This document shows positions 60,995 to 64,000 of a stretch of DNA of 64,000 nucleotides, piece after piece. The stretch covers positions 682,001 through 746,000 of the forward strand of contig NZ_SRXU01000001.1 of NCBI RefSeq assembly GCF_004792695.1. The letters are read 5' to 3'. This DNA is from Sphingomonas naasensis (GTDB lineage Bacteria > Pseudomonadota > Alphaproteobacteria > Sphingomonadales > Sphingomonadaceae). The number at the start of each line of letters is the position of its first letter. Position 1 is the stretch's first letter. A model generated the notes under the pieces. The model did not search any database and was not told the DNA's origin. It saw only the letters and a list, made by a program, of their open reading frames with translations. The position numbers were made by a program, and so were the translations under genes.

Positions 60995-63892
60995 CTAGAA
61001 GCTGAACTTGAACCCCGCGCCCGCCATCACCCGGGGCAGCTGATCGGTCTCCTCGCCGTTGAGCGTGGCGCGTCCGAAGACGCTGAGCTCGGCGGCGCCG
61101 TCCATCAGGCGGGTGCCGTACATCATCTCGCCGACGAACTGGCGTTCGGGCACGCCGAGATTGAAGCGCTGGGCCACCGCGCCGAGCTCGCCGGTCTGGC
61201 GGTTGATCACCTGGACCGTGGTGAGATCGATTCCGCCACGCTCGAGATGCATCGGCTGGGCGAGCGTGAGGCGCGCGCGATCCTTGCGCCCGAACAGCCG
61301 ATCCTTGGTGAGGCCGAGCTGGAACGAGCTGCTGACGAGGCCACCGTCCGACACTGCGATGCTCGACTGGCCCGAGCCACCCGGCCGGGTACGGCTCATC
61401 GTGCCGGTAGCCGCCAGCGACAGCGTCGGCGCCAGCCCGAGTTCGGCACCGAGGCTCACACCGTCGGTGGTGGTGCCATCGGCAAAGTCGTTCGGATCGA
61501 GCGACTGCACGCCGAGCAGCGCATTGTCCTCGCGCAGCCGGGTATAGGTGCCGGTCAGCTTTGCCTCGGGCGTCTCATACGCCACGCTGACGTGCTGCGC
61601 GCCGGCGCGATAGGCATCGATCGAGCCGAGCGCGAACTGCTCGAGCATGTCGAGCCGCTCGAGATCGCGCTTGAGCACGCGCTGCGAAAGCCCGGTCGAG
61701 ACGCTCCACGAATCGCCGAGGCGAACATTGGTCTCAAGATAGCCGCCGCCCGAGGCGAAGCCCATCAACGGGTTCGCGCCGCCGGTGAACGGATCGTAGT
61801 CCGAGGCCATGCCGAAGCCGCCATCGCCGAGCATCACCGCGCCGTCGCCCTCGCCCGCGGTGATCGCGAAGCGGCCGTCGGGCCCGGTCAGCCGCAGCGC
61901 CGATTGATACGGCACGTTGGGGCTCCGATAGCCCGGCACGAAGGTGCGCGGTGCGACCGCCATCGAGAGATCGAGCCCCGAGCGGTTCGGGATCGGCGAC
62001 GAATAGGCGAAGCCGGTGAATCCCTTGCCCGAACTGTCGGGCTTTCCGCCGGTGTTCACCCAGGCGAGGAAGCGGCTGTAGATATAGGCCTGCAGATATT
62101 CGGTCGATCCGGTATAGGAGGTCGCCGATTGGCCGACCAGCTTCGACGACACGGGAATCGCGAAGTCGCGGAAGGTCTTGCCGATGTCCTCATAGGCATA
62201 GAAAAACATGCCCTTCGCTTCCCACTTGGCGACTTCCTTGGGATTGCGAATCTTGTTCTGCTGCTCGGGCGCGATCTTGCCGTCCTTGTAGGTATACCAT
62301 TTCAGCCCGTTGAAGCTGAGCGGCGAGAGTGCGGCGGTGGCGTCGAGAATGCCCCAGCCATAGACGGGATCGACCCCCGGCGCGCCGACATCGCGCGCGG
62401 ACTTGAGGATGATGTCGACGGTTTCGGCGGGATAGTTGGCGAGCCACGGCCAGCGATCGTGGATCAGCGCGATCGTGCCCGAGACCAGCGGCGCGGCGAA
62501 CGAGGTGCCCGATTTGCGGGTAACGCCGCCCTGCCCGTCCGCAACGAGGATCAGCTCGCCCGGCGCGGTGACGAAGCGATATTTGAGCTTGTTGCCCTCG
62601 GCACAGGCGGTGCCATTGGCGAGCAGGCACGCCTCGCCCGGCTGGTTCGAGAAGCTCGAGATGTTGCCGGCCGGATCGACCGAGCCGACGACGATCAGGT
62701 TGGGATTGGTCGCGAAGTTCCAGTTGATGTTCTGGCGCTGCACGACGCCGTCATTGCCAGCGGCGACGACGAACACCGCGTTCTTCGTGGCGGCGGCGAC
62801 CGCGGCGTCGCTGAACACGTCGTTCCAGCCCTGGTGCAGCGTCCAGCCCGGCACGCCCAACGACATATTGATGATGCTCGCGCCGTTCTGCGCCAGCATC
62901 AGCACGCCGTTGCGGATGTCGCTCCAGCCGGCGGTGCCGGTCTCGTCGAACGGGTTGTAGGCGACCACCGAGGCCATCGGCGCGATGCCCATCACGCCCT
63001 TGCCGTCATGCGCCGCGATCATCAGGCTGGCGACGGCGGCGCCATGGCCGTTGCTGAAGCTCGAGATGCCGTCATATTTGGTGATGTTTCGCGTGCCGTC
63101 GCCGGTCACCGAGAAGTCGAGCAACCCGATGACGCTGTCGCGGCCCTCGCCGATCGTCTCGGTGATCGACGGGGTCCAGTGGATCGCGCTCATCCAGTGG
63201 TCGACATGGTCGGCCCCGGAAAAGTTCATCAGCCCATCATACCATTCGAGGAAGAAATGCTCGCGTTGATTGGCGTCGAGCCTGGCGAGGCTGGCGGGGT
63301 CCGAAAGACTGATGCCGTATTTGGCGAGCAGCGGATTGGCGAAGGCATCGGCGAACGACTTGCCGGTCTGCGCCTGCACCGCCGAGCCCCAGAAGCCCTG
63401 CGACTGATTGACCATGCCGCCCAGCATCGTCGCGAGCGTCGCATAATCCTGCGGCGCTTCCTCGAAAGTGCGGATGCTGCCCCAGAAAGTGCGGATGCTT
63501 CCCCACGACGCGCCGAGGTCGCCCGAGAAGGTGCGGATGCTTCCCCAGAGCGGCGTGATGCTGTTGGTGCCGCTGCCGTCGTTGAACGTGCGGATCGAGC
63601 CCCAGAACGCGTTGACGTCGCCCTCATAGGGATTCACGTCGCCCCAGAAGGTGCGGATGCTTCCCCAGAGCGGGCTCGACTCGCCCCAGAAGGTGCGGAT
63701 GCTGCCCCATTTGGGCTCGACGGTGCCGCTGAGCGGCTTGACCGGTTGGGCGGAGGGCGTCGGGGTCGCAGCAGGGGTCGGCGCGGGCGCAGGCGCGGTC
63801 TGCGCCACCGCGGCCAGCGGTGCGAACGATGCCGCCGGAGCGGCCAGTGCAGTCGCGAGCAAGATGCTGCGAGCCATTCGGAACGACGTCAT
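60995..63892 (-). CDS. S8 (subtilisin-like) peptidase autotransporter with WGSIRTF repeats
   Basis: About 965 residues. Signal peptide (...FAPLAAVAQ), Pro/Ala linker, then six copies of WGSIRTF (residues about 62-143). A subtilase domain follows with Asp in GLLDFSVTGDG, His in FSNGHGAAVASLM and Ser in KSGTSFAAPLVSG, plus the oxyanion Asn in VVAAGNDG. The last 300 or so residues are a beta-barrel ending in GAGFKFSF, typical of autotransporters. The start at 63892 gives a normal signal peptide; an ATG at 63907 would add five residues. Likely exposed on or released from the cell surface. The repeats have no known role to me. Confidence 0.85.
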   Translation of the reverse strand: MTSFRMARSILLATALAAPAASFAPLAAVAQTAPAPAPTPAATPTPSAQPVKPLSGTVEPKWGSIRTFWGESSPLWGSIRTFWGDVNPYEGDVNAFWGSIRTFNDGSGTNSITPLWGSIRTFSGDLGASWGSIRTFWGSIRTFEEAPQDYATLATMLGGMVNQSQGFWGSAVQAQTGKSFADAFANPLLAKYGISLSDPASLARLDANQREHFFLEWYDGLMNFSGADHVDHWMSAIHWTPSITETIGEGRDSVIGLLDFSVTGDGTRNITKYDGISSFSNGHGAAVASLMIAAHDGKGVMGIAPMASVVAYNPFDETGTAGWSDIRNGVLMLAQNGASIINMSLGVPGWTLHQGWNDVFSDAAVAAATKNAVFVVAAGNDGVVQRQNINWNFATNPNLIVVGSVDPAGNISSFSNQPGEACLLANGTACAEGNKLKYRFVTAPGELILVADGQGGVTRKSGTSFAAPLVSGTIALIHDRWPWLANYPAETVDIILKSARDVGAPGVDPVYGWGILDATAALSPLSFNGLKWYTYKDGKIAPEQQNKIRNPKEVAKWEAKGMFFYAYEDIGKTFRDFAIPVSSKLVGQSATSYTGSTEYLQAYIYSRFLAWVNTGGKPDSSGKGFTGFAYSSPIPNRSGLDLSMAVAPRTFVPGYRSPNVPYQSALRLTGPDGRFAITAGEGDGAVMLGDGGFGMASDYDPFTGGANPLMGFASGGGYLETNVRLGDSWSVSTGLSQRVLKRDLERLDMLEQFALGSIDAYRAGAQHVSVAYETPEAKLTGTYTRLREDNALLGVQSLDPNDFADGTTTDGVSLGAELGLAPTLSLAATGTMSRTRPGGSGQSSIAVSDGGLVSSSFQLGLTKDRLFGRKDRARLTLAQPMHLERGGIDLTTVQVINRQTGELGAVAQRFNLGVPERQFVGEMMYGTRLMDGAAELSVFGRATLNGEETDQLPRVMAGAGFKFSF

Positions 63893-64000
63893 ATTCTGCC
63901 CCCGCATTCGGGTCAGCAGCCCCCTGAAGCCACCGATCTATCCATCCGGCGTACAACGGTTCCGGTGAGTCAGATCGCAACGGAGATCGTGAAATTCGCG

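Noticed and set aside
63446..63712. Regular repeats considered as a CRISPR array
   Set aside because: The repeats are codons for WGSIRTF inside a long gene, with uneven short spacing and no separate spacers or cas genes.
1..64000. Insertion sequences, prophage, integrase or replication origin
   Set aside because: No transposase, integrase or phage gene, and no DnaA-box or iteron cluster was found by reading.

Overview
The window is high-GC DNA from an alphaproteobacterium, most likely a sphingomonad (Sphingomonas or a close relative). The signs are the GC-biased codon use, a very large TonB-dependent receptor, GcvA-type LysR and FixJ-type regulators, the split PurS/PurQ form of FGAM synthase, and G/C-rich intergenic palindromic elements. 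The genus is inferred from gene content; no marker gene was searched.

Layout. 1-6438: end of a DUF1285 gene, a CoA-type NUDIX hydrolase and the CCA-adding enzyme overlap in one unit. They converge on a GGDEF-EAL protein, followed by a palindromic repeat and parC. 6518-10800: a small outer-membrane barrel, a LysR regulator divergent from a 49-aa protein, and two paralogous DUF4349 proteins that share an operator-like motif. 10910-15340: purine genes purC, purS and purQ. Between purC and purS lies a surface lipoprotein gene next to a Slam-type (DUF560) outer-membrane translocator. 15447-17924: a small membrane protein, a repeat element, a serine hydrolase, a queuosine-precursor transporter and tRNA-Arg(UCU).

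18025-24595 is the most interesting block. A Crp/Fnr-like regulator is translationally coupled to a FapF-like secretion channel (signal peptide, coiled coil, linker, beta-barrel). On the opposite strand runs an operon for an Asn-rich Fap/amyloid-like secreted protein, a small secreted protein with a double-glycine leader motif, a periplasmic C39 peptidase and a second double-glycine-motif protein. A cytosolic FixL-like sensor with a degraded kinase domain and a FixJ-like regulator lie divergently. Two near-identical 20-bp sites fill the shared promoter region. I read this as a divergent, FixJ-controlled functional-amyloid (Fap-like) export system that contains a two-step leader pathway (Sec signal, then GG cleavage).

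24723-33863 and 43322-55816 carry a dispersed pectin/arabinan use programme: a GH2 enzyme with a C-terminal F5/8-like domain, a TonB-dependent receptor, GH105, GH127, three Gfo/Idh/MocA oxidoreductases, a frameshifted cupin gene and an SGNH esterase. 34014-41539 holds envelope-stress genes (HdeD, an HtrA-like lipoprotein), a coiled-coil protein and a methionine-salvage set (mtnBDCA plus a probable transaminase). Three L,D-transpeptidases of three different architectures, glutamine-dependent NAD synthase, a hybrid kinase with an ethylene-receptor-like membrane domain, a TPR hybrid kinase with a separate receiver protein, and an S8 autotransporter with six WGSIRTF repeats complete the window. 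No insertion sequence, phage, CRISPR array or replication origin was seen.
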